In this document: positions 24,672-33,696 of the stretch, piece by piece
Numbering within the stretch: position 1 is the stretch's first letter
How the letters are laid out: each line of letters starts with the position of its first letter
Source of the DNA: Actomonas aquatica
GTDB taxonomy: Bacteria; Verrucomicrobiota; Verrucomicrobiia; Opitutales; Opitutaceae
DNA length: 64,000 nucleotides
Direction of reading: 5' to 3'
Assembly: GCF_019679435.2 (NCBI RefSeq)
Contig: NZ_CP139781.1
Coordinates: 62,001 to 126,000, forward strand
Program-made: the position numbers and the translations under genes
The notes under the pieces: model-generated
The model's database searches: none
Seen by the model: only the letters and a program-made list of their open reading frames with translations
Told to the model about the DNA's origin: nothing

Positions 24672-25445
24672 ATGGAAAAAAGCCCCTCTTTGTTTTCCCT
24701 GCAGGGCCGTCGTGCGTTGGTGACCGGTTCGGGTCGCGGTCTGGGTTTCAGTTTGGCGCGCGGTTTGGCGCGGGCGGGCGCCGCGGTGGTGCTGAATGAT
24801 GTGGCGGAGGACCGTTTGGCCGCTGGCGTGGAGCTCCTGCGCGGGGAAGGTGCCGCGGTCGAAGGTTGCCGGTTTGACGTGACCGATCCGCTCGCCGTGC
24901 AGCAGGCCATCGCGCAGCTGACCGCCGACGGCGGCGCCATTGATATCCTGGTGAACAACGCCGGCATTCATCGTTACGCGGCGCTCGACACCATGTCGTT
25001 GGCGCAATGGAACGATGTGCTGTCGGTCAATCTGACCGGTGCGTTCCTCGTCGCGCAGGCCGTGATCGGTGGCATGAAGCGGCGCGGCGGCGGCAAGATC
25101 ATCAATATCTGCTCGCTCATGAGTGAAGGCAGCCGGCCGACGACCGGTAACTACACCGCAGCCAAGGGCGGGTTGAAGCTGCTCACCAAGTCCATGGCGG
25201 TGGAGTGGGGGGCACATGGCGTGCAGGCCAACGGGATCGGTCCCGGTTACATCCTGAGTGACATGACACGTCATCTCGCCGCGGATCCGCAATTTGACGG
25301 TTGGGTGCGAAGCCGGACGCCGGCTGGTCGATGGGGCACGCCGGATGACCTGGTCGGTGCGGCGGTATTCCTGGCCTCGCCTGCCGCGGATTTCGTGAAT
25401 GGTCATGTGATCTATGTCGATGGCGGTTGGCTGGCCGCGTTGTAG
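24672..25445 (+). CDS. SDR-family oxidoreductase, gluconate 5-dehydrogenase-like
   Basis: The 257-residue classical short-chain dehydrogenase has the cofactor loop TGSGRGLG, NNAG, catalytic NYTAAKGG (Tyr/Lys) preceded by a Ser region (ICSLMSEGS), and GRWGTPDDLVGAAVFLASP near the end. It is closest by eye to gluconate 5-dehydrogenase/IdnO-type enzymes, which reduce 5-ketogluconate. Within an inositol locus it could act on an inositol isomer ketone or on 2-deoxy-5-ketogluconate; neither is shown. It is divergent from iolB and shares operator site D with it. Confidence 0.8.
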   Translation: MEKSPSLFSLQGRRALVTGSGRGLGFSLARGLARAGAAVVLNDVAEDRLAAGVELLRGEGAAVEGCRFDVTDPLAVQQAIAQLTADGGAIDILVNNAGIHRYAALDTMSLAQWNDVLSVNLTGAFLVAQAVIGGMKRRGGGKIINICSLMSEGSRPTTGNYTAAKGGLKLLTKSMAVEWGAHGVQANGIGPGYILSDMTRHLAADPQFDGWVRSRTPAGRWGTPDDLVGAAVFLASPAADFVNGHVIYVDGGWLAAL

Positions 25446-25449
25446 GTGA

Positions 25450-26460
25450 TCAGTCCTGATCCAGCGTGATGCGGCGGTCTTCGTGCAGAGAGCGGGTGGC
25501 GGCCGATGCGATACGTTGGGCCGCGATGCCGTCCTCGCAGGTGATGGCCGGGGCATCGCCGGCCCGCAGGCGGTCGACAAAATCCTGCAGCTGAATCAGG
25601 TAAGCCTGCGCAAAACGTTCGAGGAAGCCGGGCACGGTGTCGTGGCCGATGTGACCGGCGGACATGATTTGCAACGGGGTCTCACGGTCGTAACCAACCC
25701 GCAGGGTGCCATCGCGGCCCACGATCTCGGTGTCGATCGCGTAGCCGTAGACACCGTTGCGGCTGAGGTTCACCTGGCCGAGCATGCCGGAGGCAAACAC
25801 CAGGCTGGTGAAAGCGTTGTCGACGTCTCCCACTTCGGCCACGGCAGGATCGGCGAGGGCGCCACCGGTGCTGTGCACGCTTTGCACGTCCCCCATAAAC
25901 CAGCGTGCCAGGTCGAAGTCGTGAATGCCCATGTCGATGAACAAGCCGCCGCTGTTTTCGGGGCGCAGGTAGTCGAGAGGTGGTGGATTCCGATCGCGGG
26001 AACTGGATTTAAACACGAGCGGCGCGCCGATCCGGCCGGTGGCGATAGCGCGCTGGGCGGCAGCGTAGCCGGGGTCGAAACGGCGCATGAAAGCCAGGTG
26101 GAAAAAGATGCCGTGCTGGTTCACTGCCGCGCGCATGGCTTCACCCTCCGCGAGATCCAGCGAGAGCGGCTTTTCACAAAAGATCGCTTTGCCGGCAGCG
26201 GCGGCGGCGAGCACCACCGGATGATGGTAGCGGGTGGGGGTAACGACGACCACAGCGTCGACCTCGGGGTGGGTGACCAGAGACTCAAAATCGGGACAAG
26301 CCCGGGCGCCGGTTTCGGCGGCGACCGCAGCGGTCACGTCGGCCTGCACGTCGGTGACGGCCACCAGGCGGGCGTGATGGATTCGGGAAGCAAAATGGCC
26401 GGCGTAGATGCGGCCGAGGCGGCCGAGCCCGACGACTCCGATGTTGATGGGGGCATTCAT
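25450..26460 (-). CDS. iolG: Inositol 2-dehydrogenase (Gfo/Idh/MocA family)
   Basis: The 336-residue protein has the NAD-binding GVVGLGRLGRIYA, the catalytic-lysine motif CEKPLSL, FMRRFDPGYAAAQ and DMGIHDFDLARWFMG. This last Asp...His...Asp stretch is typical of myo-inositol 2-dehydrogenases. It oxidises myo-inositol to scyllo-inosose, the first step of the pathway. It is transcribed alone, 4 bp from the convergent SDR stop. A copy of the shared operator (26552-26563) lies 92 bp upstream of its ATG. Confidence 0.88.
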   Translation of the reverse strand: MNAPINIGVVGLGRLGRIYAGHFASRIHHARLVAVTDVQADVTAAVAAETGARACPDFESLVTHPEVDAVVVVTPTRYHHPVVLAAAAAGKAIFCEKPLSLDLAEGEAMRAAVNQHGIFFHLAFMRRFDPGYAAAQRAIATGRIGAPLVFKSSSRDRNPPPLDYLRPENSGGLFIDMGIHDFDLARWFMGDVQSVHSTGGALADPAVAEVGDVDNAFTSLVFASGMLGQVNLSRNGVYGYAIDTEIVGRDGTLRVGYDRETPLQIMSAGHIGHDTVPGFLERFAQAYLIQLQDFVDRLRAGDAPAITCEDGIAAQRIASAATRSLHEDRRITLDQD

Positions 26461-26551
26461 GGGGGGGGGAGGAAACCGTGACCTCGGGGCGAGGTGAAAA
26501 GGGGATGCCCCACCGAAAGCGAAGGCCGCGGGGTTCGCGAGGGGGCGAAAT

Positions 26552-26563
26552 TCTAACAGTTAA
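26552..26563 (+). promoter_or_regulatory. Putative LacI operator, site C, upstream of iolG
   Basis: TCTAACAGTTAA is an exact match to the locus motif TCTAACnGTTAA, a near-palindrome with an odd centre. It lies 92 bp upstream of the iolG ATG in the gap after the second Gfo/Idh gene. Confidence 0.65.
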
Positions 26564-26618
26564 AATGCAGGGCTGCATGGACCCCGAGCTGGGGCGGAGG
26601 CGCAACGAGAAGAGGCGC

Positions 26619-27809
26619 TCAGACCTCGGGGTGAGAGACGGTGGATTGCGTGGGCAGAGTGGCCCAGGGAGCTCCGACTTGATGCAGGCCGACCCCCTGA
26701 TGGGCAGCGGTCTGCAATGCCTCACCCAAACCCGGGACGTAGGTGCGGGGGCCATTTTCCTCCTCCTTTTGCACGGTGAAGGCCGCACTGATGGGGGTGG
26801 TGGGGATGCTGGCGTGAAGGGCCCAAACGCATTCCACGTGGGTCATGGCAAGATGTGGACCGCAGACGAACGCGTCCTCGCCGCGCCAGTGGGCAATGAT
26901 GTCGCGGAGCATGACTTCGCGGGTGACTGATTCGGGGTTGGCCTCCTGGTGCCATTCCCCGTCGGCGTTGCTTAGTTTGGCGAAGCGATCCTGTTGCCAC
27001 TCCGCCACGCCCTCGCTGCCTTCCAGGCGCAAGGAAGGACGAATCAGGTCCTTGGCGCTATGGGTCCCGTAGAAATCCATGCGGGGACGGTTGGGATGGG
27101 TGAAACTGAAGATGGCGGTGTCATACATCTCGATGTCTTGGGCGCGATAGAGCTCCCCGCCGAGTTGCCAGCCCTCGAGCGATTCGCAGTCGCAGAGGTG
27201 CAGCATGAGCATGACGAAGTGGGACATGGCGTTGTTGACCGGCGAATCCAGCACCCATTTGTCCTGAGATTTGCAGCGCCCGGCCCAGGTGTTGCGTTGG
27301 TAGTAGGCGTGGGGACGCGGCCACGCGCCGATGATGGTGGCGCGCTGCAGGGTGCCGATGGCACCGCCCTGCAGGTGTTTGCGCAGGGCCCGGACTTCGG
27401 GGGCGTGAAGGTATTGAAAGCCGATGGTGAGCTTGCGATCGCAGTCCAGCGCGGTTTGGGCGAGGCGCCGGGCCTCGGCCAGGGAACCGGTGAGCGGTTT
27501 CTCCAAGAGCACGTGCATGCCGGCGCGCAGGAGGGCTTCGGCCATCGGCGCGTGCAGATGGATAGGGGTAGGCACCACCGCGAGATCGATCGCCAGCTGG
27601 GGTTGCGCGGCCAACAACTGCTCGATCGAAGCGAAACGCTTGCATCCGAGGTCAGCCAACTGGCCCTGGGTTTCGGGGTTGAAGTCCTGAGGCAAAACCA
27701 CGGCCGCAGCGAGCGTGAGCTCCCCCCGGCGATGAAAGTCCATCAGGTGGGCGAGGTGCACGCGGCCGTAGCCGCCGATGCCAACAATGGCGACGCGGGG
27801 GCCTTTCAT
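26619..27809 (-). CDS. Second Gfo/Idh/MocA-family oxidoreductase
   Basis: The 396-residue protein starts MKGPRVAIVGIGGYGRVHLAHL, with a standard Rossmann loop, and has the EKPLTGSL lysine motif and DSPVNNAMSHFVMLMLHL in place of the usual GG...D/H stretch. The C-terminal domain is longer than in IolG. ATG 27809 was chosen because the upstream frame is proline-rich noise. Its role is unassigned: it might act on scyllo- or another inositol isomer, or on a methylated inositol. It is divergent from the symporter gene, with operator site A between them. Confidence 0.78.
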   Translation of the reverse strand: MKGPRVAIVGIGGYGRVHLAHLMDFHRRGELTLAAAVVLPQDFNPETQGQLADLGCKRFASIEQLLAAQPQLAIDLAVVPTPIHLHAPMAEALLRAGMHVLLEKPLTGSLAEARRLAQTALDCDRKLTIGFQYLHAPEVRALRKHLQGGAIGTLQRATIIGAWPRPHAYYQRNTWAGRCKSQDKWVLDSPVNNAMSHFVMLMLHLCDCESLEGWQLGGELYRAQDIEMYDTAIFSFTHPNRPRMDFYGTHSAKDLIRPSLRLEGSEGVAEWQQDRFAKLSNADGEWHQEANPESVTREVMLRDIIAHWRGEDAFVCGPHLAMTHVECVWALHASIPTTPISAAFTVQKEEENGPRTYVPGLGEALQTAAHQGVGLHQVGAPWATLPTQSTVSHPEV

Positions 27810-27959
27810 CGGAGTTGGGTAAGGAGGGGGTGGGCACGGGTATCGCGGGTGACTGCGGATACGTTTGGAAGGGCCCGAAGGGAGAAAAGTGGGGGTTTCA
27901 GCTGGGGCATTGTCGAGATCGCAATCAACCCCGCAGCGAGCCACAACCCACTTGGTAAA

Positions 27960-27971
27960 TTAACGGTTAGA
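27960..27971 (-). promoter_or_regulatory. Putative LacI operator, site A, in the symporter/oxidoreductase divergent promoter
   Basis: On the minus strand this reads TCTAACCGTTAA, an exact motif match. It is 104 bp before the symporter ATG and 150 bp before the oxidoreductase ATG, so one site could serve both promoters. Confidence 0.65.
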
Positions 27972-28075
27972 TCCCGCCGGCGGTTGCGAGTGCGCAGGTC
28001 CTGGATATCTCGATGGTTTCCCCGGCCGTCCGGCCTCGCGTCATCCCTCGCGTAACCCCACCCCAAGCTTTCTTT

Positions 28076-30115
28076 ATGAACGGAATCCACTTCCTCGATA
28101 TCCTCGTTTTCATCGCCTACATGGTGGTGGTCATTTACCTCGGTCGGCGCAGCAGCCACGGCAACACGAGCAATCAGGAAGGGTATTTTTTGGCGGGGCG
28201 GAAGCTGGGCAAAGTGTATCAGTTTTTCCTCAACTTCGGCAACGCGACCGACGCCAATGGCGCGGTGAGTGCGGCGAGCATGGTGTATCAGCAAGGTGTG
28301 TCGGGCGTGTGGCTGGGGTTTCAGCTCATTTTTCTCAATCCGTATTATTGGTTCATGAACACGTGGTTCCGCCGCGTGCGATTGGTGACCACGGCGGACC
28401 TCTTTGAAGACCGACTGGGGAGCCGGAAACTGGCTTCGTTCTACGCCGTGTTTCAGAGCCTCGCGGCGATGTTTGTGGTGATCGGTTTCGGCAATCTGGT
28501 GACCTACAAAATCTGTGCCGCGCTGGTGACCAAGCCGGAGGTGCAGTGGACGGTGGAGGAGCGTTCGGCGGTGGAGGGGCATGCCGCGTTGCATCAGTTG
28601 GAAATGAGGTTGGCCGAAGGGCCGCTCGGTGAAACGGAGGCGGTGGAATTGGCGATGTTGCGGGAGAGGGATGCCCGCGGGGAACTGCGCAGTTTCGTGA
28701 CCGCGTTGCAGCCATTTAGTTTTTATCTTTGTTACACCTTGGTTGTAGGCATCTACGTCGTGGCGGGAGGCATGGCGGCGACCGCGATGAACGAGGTCCT
28801 GCAAAGTATCATCATCGTGGCGTTTTCAGTGATTCTGGTGCCGGCGGGATTGGTGGCGATTGGTGGATTCGATGCGCTGCGGGACAGGGTGCCGGCCAAT
28901 ATGTTTGAGTTGGTGGGGAGTAATGCAGACCTGCAGCAGATTACAGGCCTGTCGCTGTTTGCGCTCTTCCTCGTCGCGATCATTCAAATCAACGGCATCA
29001 TCGGAAACATGGGGATCAGCGGTTCGGCCAAGAACGAATACGCCGCGCGCCTGGGGGCAGTGACGGGAACCTACGCCAAGCGTCTGATGTTCATCCTGTG
29101 GGCCTTTGCGGGGCTGATCGCCGTGGCGATGTTCTCGGGCGCAGATACTCTGGCGGATCCGGATCTGGCTTGGGGCACGATGTCTCGCCAATTGCTTGGC
29201 CCGGGTATGTTGGGGCTGATGATCACCGGTGTGTTGGCGGCAAACATGTCGACGGTTGCCGCGCAGACCGTGGCGGTGTCGGCCTTGATTGTCCGCAATG
29301 TTTATCATCCGTTCTTCCCCAATACGACGCAGCAGGGAGCGGTGCGATTGGGGCGGATCATGGTCGTGCTGGCATTGGCCGTGGGCGTGGTGGCGGCGAT
29401 GATGATGGACAGTGTTTTCTCCGCGCTGCTGTTGGTGCAGACGGTGAGTGTGCCGTTTGGCGCCGTGGTCATGTTGATGTTCTTTTGGCGCCGACTCACC
29501 TGCGTGGGCGTGTGGGCGGGGCTCTTGCTCGCCATCGGGCTCAATGTCGTCGGCCCACTCTTCCTTTCGCAGCTTGATTCCATTCGTTCACACCCCGCGT
29601 TGACGGTGCGGGCGGAGGATTCGATGGGGCGTCCTCAGCCGATTTATTTTGAGTCGGTGGAGCGCCCAGTCGGCCGGGAGCTCGATGGGGATCTGGAGGG
29701 CAAGGGGCGCTTCCATCTGGAATTGGTCATCGTGAATGCGATCGGCTTCGATGTGGAAAAGATGAGTTCCAGCGGACGCTTTGCGGCGCGCTTTTTCTTC
29801 AATGCGATATCGCCGTTTATCTTCCTGATCGCAGTGAGTCTCCTGACCCGTCCGCCGGAGAAGTCCCGGGTGGATCAGTTTTTCGGTCGGATGAAGACAC
29901 CGGTCGGCGCGACGGCGCAGGAAGAGGACGAGGCCTTGGCCGCGACGCAACGGGATCCCCATCGTTTTGATGACCAGAAACTGTTCCCGAAATCCTCGTG
30001 GGAATTCACCAAGTGGAATCGCGTCGATACCATTGGTTTTGTGGTCTGCTGCGCCGTCTCCGGAGCCATCATCTGGTTGTTCCAGATCCTGCTCGATCTG
30101 GCGGCGGGAGCCTGA
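28076..30115 (+). CDS. Sodium:solute symporter (SSS family), probable inositol transporter
   Basis: The 679-residue polytopic protein begins FLDILVFIAYMVVVIYLGRR and has SSS-family features: GYFLAGRKLGKVYQFFLNFGNATDANGAVS near residue 40, then ITGVLAANMSTVAAQTVAVSALIV around the sodium site. A charged, helix-prone insertion of about 55 residues (about 153-208) sits between two membrane segments, and a hydrophilic loop of about 75 residues lies near 500-575; both are larger than in simple SSS carriers. The operator upstream and the surrounding iol genes suggest inositol or a derivative as substrate. Confidence 0.82.
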   Translation: MNGIHFLDILVFIAYMVVVIYLGRRSSHGNTSNQEGYFLAGRKLGKVYQFFLNFGNATDANGAVSAASMVYQQGVSGVWLGFQLIFLNPYYWFMNTWFRRVRLVTTADLFEDRLGSRKLASFYAVFQSLAAMFVVIGFGNLVTYKICAALVTKPEVQWTVEERSAVEGHAALHQLEMRLAEGPLGETEAVELAMLRERDARGELRSFVTALQPFSFYLCYTLVVGIYVVAGGMAATAMNEVLQSIIIVAFSVILVPAGLVAIGGFDALRDRVPANMFELVGSNADLQQITGLSLFALFLVAIIQINGIIGNMGISGSAKNEYAARLGAVTGTYAKRLMFILWAFAGLIAVAMFSGADTLADPDLAWGTMSRQLLGPGMLGLMITGVLAANMSTVAAQTVAVSALIVRNVYHPFFPNTTQQGAVRLGRIMVVLALAVGVVAAMMMDSVFSALLLVQTVSVPFGAVVMLMFFWRRLTCVGVWAGLLLAIGLNVVGPLFLSQLDSIRSHPALTVRAEDSMGRPQPIYFESVERPVGRELDGDLEGKGRFHLELVIVNAIGFDVEKMSSSGRFAARFFFNAISPFIFLIAVSLLTRPPEKSRVDQFFGRMKTPVGATAQEEDEALAATQRDPHRFDDQKLFPKSSWEFTKWNRVDTIGFVVCCAVSGAIIWLFQILLDLAAGA

Positions 30116-30198
30116 GCGTGAGGATGGGGCAGAGTGCTGATCCGCGCCCGCAGATGCAGGCCGTGGCGAGGCGCAACTGAACTGCACGTGGAGGGGGC

Positions 30199-31260
30199 TC
30201 AGGTCTTCTTTTTGGTGCGAGAAGCACGGGGCTTGCGCTCCGGTCGGATGGTCGGACCGTCCGACCAAATGGCGTCGACCGAGATCGACTTGGGATAGCG
30301 TGGTATCCCATGCTCGCGACGATGCAGCATGGCGACGACGGACTCGACGGCGGTCGCACCCAGGAGGTGCGGGCGCAGGTCCAAACCAGCGCAAGGATCG
30401 GAGCGTTCTGTGGTGTTAATGCGAAAGAATCCCACGTCTTCGGGCACGCTGATTTTCAACGCCCGCAACCAATCGATCACGACCTGCCCGTGACCCACGA
30501 TAACGTCGGGTCGGTAGCGCCGAAACCAGCGGGTGAAGGTGCCTTTATGCAAGGTTTCGGCGATGAGTGGCGGCACGGGAGGGCCCTTGGGTTTTTCGCG
30601 AAACTGGGAAAGAAAACCCGCGCTCCATTTATGATCGACGCGGCTGTCCTTGCGGGCCTCGAGACAGAGACCGATGCGCCGGTAACCATGCGCGGTCAAC
30701 TGTGCCACCGCGTGATGCATGGAGAGGTAGTGATCAGGTTGGACAGTGTGCAGACTGGGGTTACTGAGGCGGTGATCCATGCCCACCGCGGCGATCTGCG
30801 AAAAGTCGAAGCGCGAGAAGTCCTGCCGTTGATCAAAAGGCAGAAAAATCACGCCGGGAATGCCGCGGGCAAACAGCACGTTGTTGAGGCGGGTAACGGA
30901 AAGCGCCGGGGCGGTGCGACCGACCCAAAAAAGCTCGGTGCGAAAGCCCAGTTCCTGGGCGCGTTTGGTCGCGCCCCGCACGACCTCCTGGTGAAACAAC
31001 ATCAACTCCGTGCGGTCGTCGATGGCGACATCCACCAAGCCGATGGTGCCGTTGAAGCCGAGGTGTCGGCTGCGGCGCAACGCCGAGAAAGTCGCGCCCA
31101 ACAGCGGGTTGCGTTCATAGCCGGCTTCCCGGGCGGCACGCTGCACGCGTTCGCGGGTTTCAGGCTTCACGCGTTCACTGTCGCGGAGGGCTTCGGAGAT
31201 GGTGGCGGTGGAGAGTCCCAGCTGCGAGGCGAGGCTGCGAATGGTGGCGGGGCGGGGCAT
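30199..31260 (-). CDS. LacI-family transcriptional regulator of the iol locus
   Basis: The 353-residue protein has the LacI HTH and hinge at residues 3-60 (ATIRSLASQLGLSTATISEALR, then RVQRAAREAGYERNP) and a periplasmic-binding-like effector domain (about 70-330). It is divergent from the TonB receptor. A copy of the TCTAACnGTTAA motif begins 3 bp upstream of its own ATG, which suggests autoregulation. As the only dedicated regulator in the locus it is the likely binder of all four sites. The effector could be inositol or a pathway intermediate. Confidence 0.85.
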   Translation of the reverse strand: MPRPATIRSLASQLGLSTATISEALRDSERVKPETRERVQRAAREAGYERNPLLGATFSALRRSRHLGFNGTIGLVDVAIDDRTELMLFHQEVVRGATKRAQELGFRTELFWVGRTAPALSVTRLNNVLFARGIPGVIFLPFDQRQDFSRFDFSQIAAVGMDHRLSNPSLHTVQPDHYLSMHHAVAQLTAHGYRRIGLCLEARKDSRVDHKWSAGFLSQFREKPKGPPVPPLIAETLHKGTFTRWFRRYRPDVIVGHGQVVIDWLRALKISVPEDVGFFRINTTERSDPCAGLDLRPHLLGATAVESVVAMLHRREHGIPRYPKSISVDAIWSDGPTIRPERKPRASRTKKKT

Positions 31261-31263
31261 AAT

Positions 31264-31275
31264 TTAACCGTTAGA
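31264..31275 (-). promoter_or_regulatory. Putative LacI operator, site B, between lacI-type gene and TonB receptor
   Basis: On the minus strand this reads TCTAACGGTTAA, an exact motif match. It lies 3 bp before the regulator ATG and 98 bp before the TonB receptor ATG. Confidence 0.68.
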
Positions 31276-31373
31276 AAACAAATCCTTCGCTAGCTCGCAA
31301 GTCTTCAGCCCCACTGCAGCCATCGAATCCCCAGCGAAGGATTCATCACCCCTAACCCTAGACATTACCCCTT

Positions 31374-33641
31374 ATGAAATTGATCTCTCCCATCCTGCGG
31401 GGGGTCGCGGTCTTGGCAGTGCTGCCCGCCGCGTTTTCGCAGACCACTGAAGAGGATAACGACGTGATCGAGTTGGCGGAATTCACCGTCGATGCCGATC
31501 TGGCAACCGGATATCGTGCGACCACTTCACTGACCGCCACAGGCATCGGTGCCAAGATCATGGATACGCCCATAGCCATCAATGTGCTGACGGAAGACTT
31601 CATGAAGGACACCGCCACCACGGAGCTGCGTGAGGCGCTGCAATTCGTGCCGGGCGTGGGCACTTCTCCGCGCAATGAGTCGGAGTTCACCCTGCGCGGG
31701 TTCTCCGGCAATATCTCCTATCGCAATGGTCAGTATCGACGTCAGAACTACACCTCTTGGAACGCCCAGCGGGTGGAGGTGCTGAAGGGACCGGCGGCGA
31801 TTTTCTTCGGCACGGTGCGTCCCGGCGGTGCCATCAACTACGTGACCACTCGACCGAAACTCGGTGAATCCTTCACCGACGTGCAGGCCGCCGTGGGCTC
31901 GGAAGACTACTACAAGGCCGGCTTTTTCACCAATGTGCCCGTGGGCGACAATCTGGCGTTCCGGTTTGGTGCCGGTGGCTTGGATTCCCTGGGCAAGGCG
32001 ATGTTCGACTATCGCAAGGAGAGCTATTTGGGCGCCTCGATGCTGTGGGCGATCACGCCGAACCAGCAGTTGATTGTCGATTTGGAAACCGTTCATCGGA
32101 ACAACTATATGCAAAGCAGCCGCGGGTATGCGGTGTCGCATTCCGACTACCTCTTCAACCCGGCGGTGCCAGCGGGCATGACGGTTCGTGCCTGGCTCGA
32201 CAGTCAGGGCCGCACGGATGAGCCGACCTACAACATCTATGCGCCGATTTTTGGGGCGGATGATCCCTACGGGCGCTTCTACGGCTACTCAGAGGACAGT
32301 TTTGAGAAGTTCATCTCCCGCACGGTTGACGTCGAATACCTGGCCCGCATCGGCGACAGCCTGGTCTGGCAAACGCAGTTGAACTACGGCTACGACGAGC
32401 AGCCGGGCATGCGTAGTAATTATGGTGATACGACTCCGTTTGCGGACGGCACGGTGAACCTTGCCTTCGAGCGTTGGAACAACATCCGCGACTCCTACAA
32501 CGCCAAAACCAAGCTGACTTGGCGCTATCACCTCGGCGAAACCAGCCACACCCTGCAGGCCGGTTACGAGTTTCAGGATGTGATCTTCAACAAGCCCGGT
32601 TACTACGATCCCGCTTCGCAACGCTACAACGGTTCCCTGCGCGGAGTGGACATCATCGGATTTGATCCGAGCAGCGATCCGCAGCCCAGCGGCGAGGCGA
32701 CGATTCAAGCCAGCGGCCAGACCTTCGACATCACCCGCAAGATCACCGAGACCAACGAGGCCTACTTCATCGTCAACCAGAGCCGCTTCTTTGACGAGCG
32801 TCTGCACGCGCTCTACGGGGCGCGCAACAACATGCTCTCGCGTAAGGTGGCCTACACCCGTCCGGTCACGAATGCCGACAGTGGACTGGGTTCACCGGAA
32901 GGTTGGACGCCGCAATACGGCGCGCTCTTCAAGCCGCGGCCCGACCTGTCTTTCTTCGCGGTTTACAGTGAGTCGATTGAGCCCAACTACGCCATCGATG
33001 CCGACGGTAACACCGCTCTGCCGATCGAGACCGAAGGCATGGATTTTGGGATCAAGTCCGAGTTGTTGGACGGTCGTCTGGCCGGCACCTTCACCTATTA
33101 CACCCTGGACCGCGGCAACGTCGCCGCTCGTGACACCGATCGGGAAATCGCGACCGGCAACAGCCCCTACTATATCTTCGGTAACACCAGCAGCTCGGAG
33201 GGCATCGAATTGGAGCTGAACATGGCGCCGACGGATAACCTGCAGTTGGTCTTCGGCTGGTCCCACATGTTCGAAGCCGAAGTGACCGAGTCGACCGACC
33301 CGGCCCGTATCGGTCAGGCCCTCAATTACACTCCCGACGACAAGGTCAGTGTGTGGAGCCGCTACAGTTTCGACACGGGTTCGCTGAAGGGACTGACGGT
33401 CGGCTTGGGTGGGCGTTATTCGGCCGCCGCCCGCATGACCGGAGATCCCAATCGAGTGATGGTGGAACCCTCCTTCTACGTCATGGATCTGATGTTGAGC
33501 TACAACCCGAAGATCTTCGGCCAGGAGGTGCGCACCCAACTCAACGTGAAGAACCTCTTCGACAACGATTATCGGGAAGGGCCGCAGGGCATGTTTGGTC
33601 CGCCCCGCAGCATCATCCTGAGCATGTCCACGCGCTTCTGA
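31374..33641 (+). CDS. TonB-dependent outer-membrane receptor of the inositol locus
   Basis: The 755-residue protein has a signal peptide (GVAVLAVLPAAFSQ), a TonB-box-like ELAEFTVDAD, a plug domain (ATGIGAKIMDTPIAINVLTE, RVEVLKGPAAIFFGTVRPGG) and a C-terminal barrel ending in Phe (SMSTRF). It should import a ligand across the outer membrane using TonB energy. Free inositol would normally pass porins, so the ligand may be a larger inositol conjugate. It is divergent from the regulator and followed 55 bp later by a secreted protein gene, probably in one transcript. Confidence 0.88.
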   Translation: MKLISPILRGVAVLAVLPAAFSQTTEEDNDVIELAEFTVDADLATGYRATTSLTATGIGAKIMDTPIAINVLTEDFMKDTATTELREALQFVPGVGTSPRNESEFTLRGFSGNISYRNGQYRRQNYTSWNAQRVEVLKGPAAIFFGTVRPGGAINYVTTRPKLGESFTDVQAAVGSEDYYKAGFFTNVPVGDNLAFRFGAGGLDSLGKAMFDYRKESYLGASMLWAITPNQQLIVDLETVHRNNYMQSSRGYAVSHSDYLFNPAVPAGMTVRAWLDSQGRTDEPTYNIYAPIFGADDPYGRFYGYSEDSFEKFISRTVDVEYLARIGDSLVWQTQLNYGYDEQPGMRSNYGDTTPFADGTVNLAFERWNNIRDSYNAKTKLTWRYHLGETSHTLQAGYEFQDVIFNKPGYYDPASQRYNGSLRGVDIIGFDPSSDPQPSGEATIQASGQTFDITRKITETNEAYFIVNQSRFFDERLHALYGARNNMLSRKVAYTRPVTNADSGLGSPEGWTPQYGALFKPRPDLSFFAVYSESIEPNYAIDADGNTALPIETEGMDFGIKSELLDGRLAGTFTYYTLDRGNVAARDTDREIATGNSPYYIFGNTSSSEGIELELNMAPTDNLQLVFGWSHMFEAEVTESTDPARIGQALNYTPDDKVSVWSRYSFDTGSLKGLTVGLGGRYSAAARMTGDPNRVMVEPSFYVMDLMLSYNPKIFGQEVRTQLNVKNLFDNDYREGPQGMFGPPRSIILSMSTRF

Positions 33642-33696
33642 GCCACCACCCGTCAAAGCGAGTAGCCCCTCCTCCCAACCCCTCGATAGTATCCTC

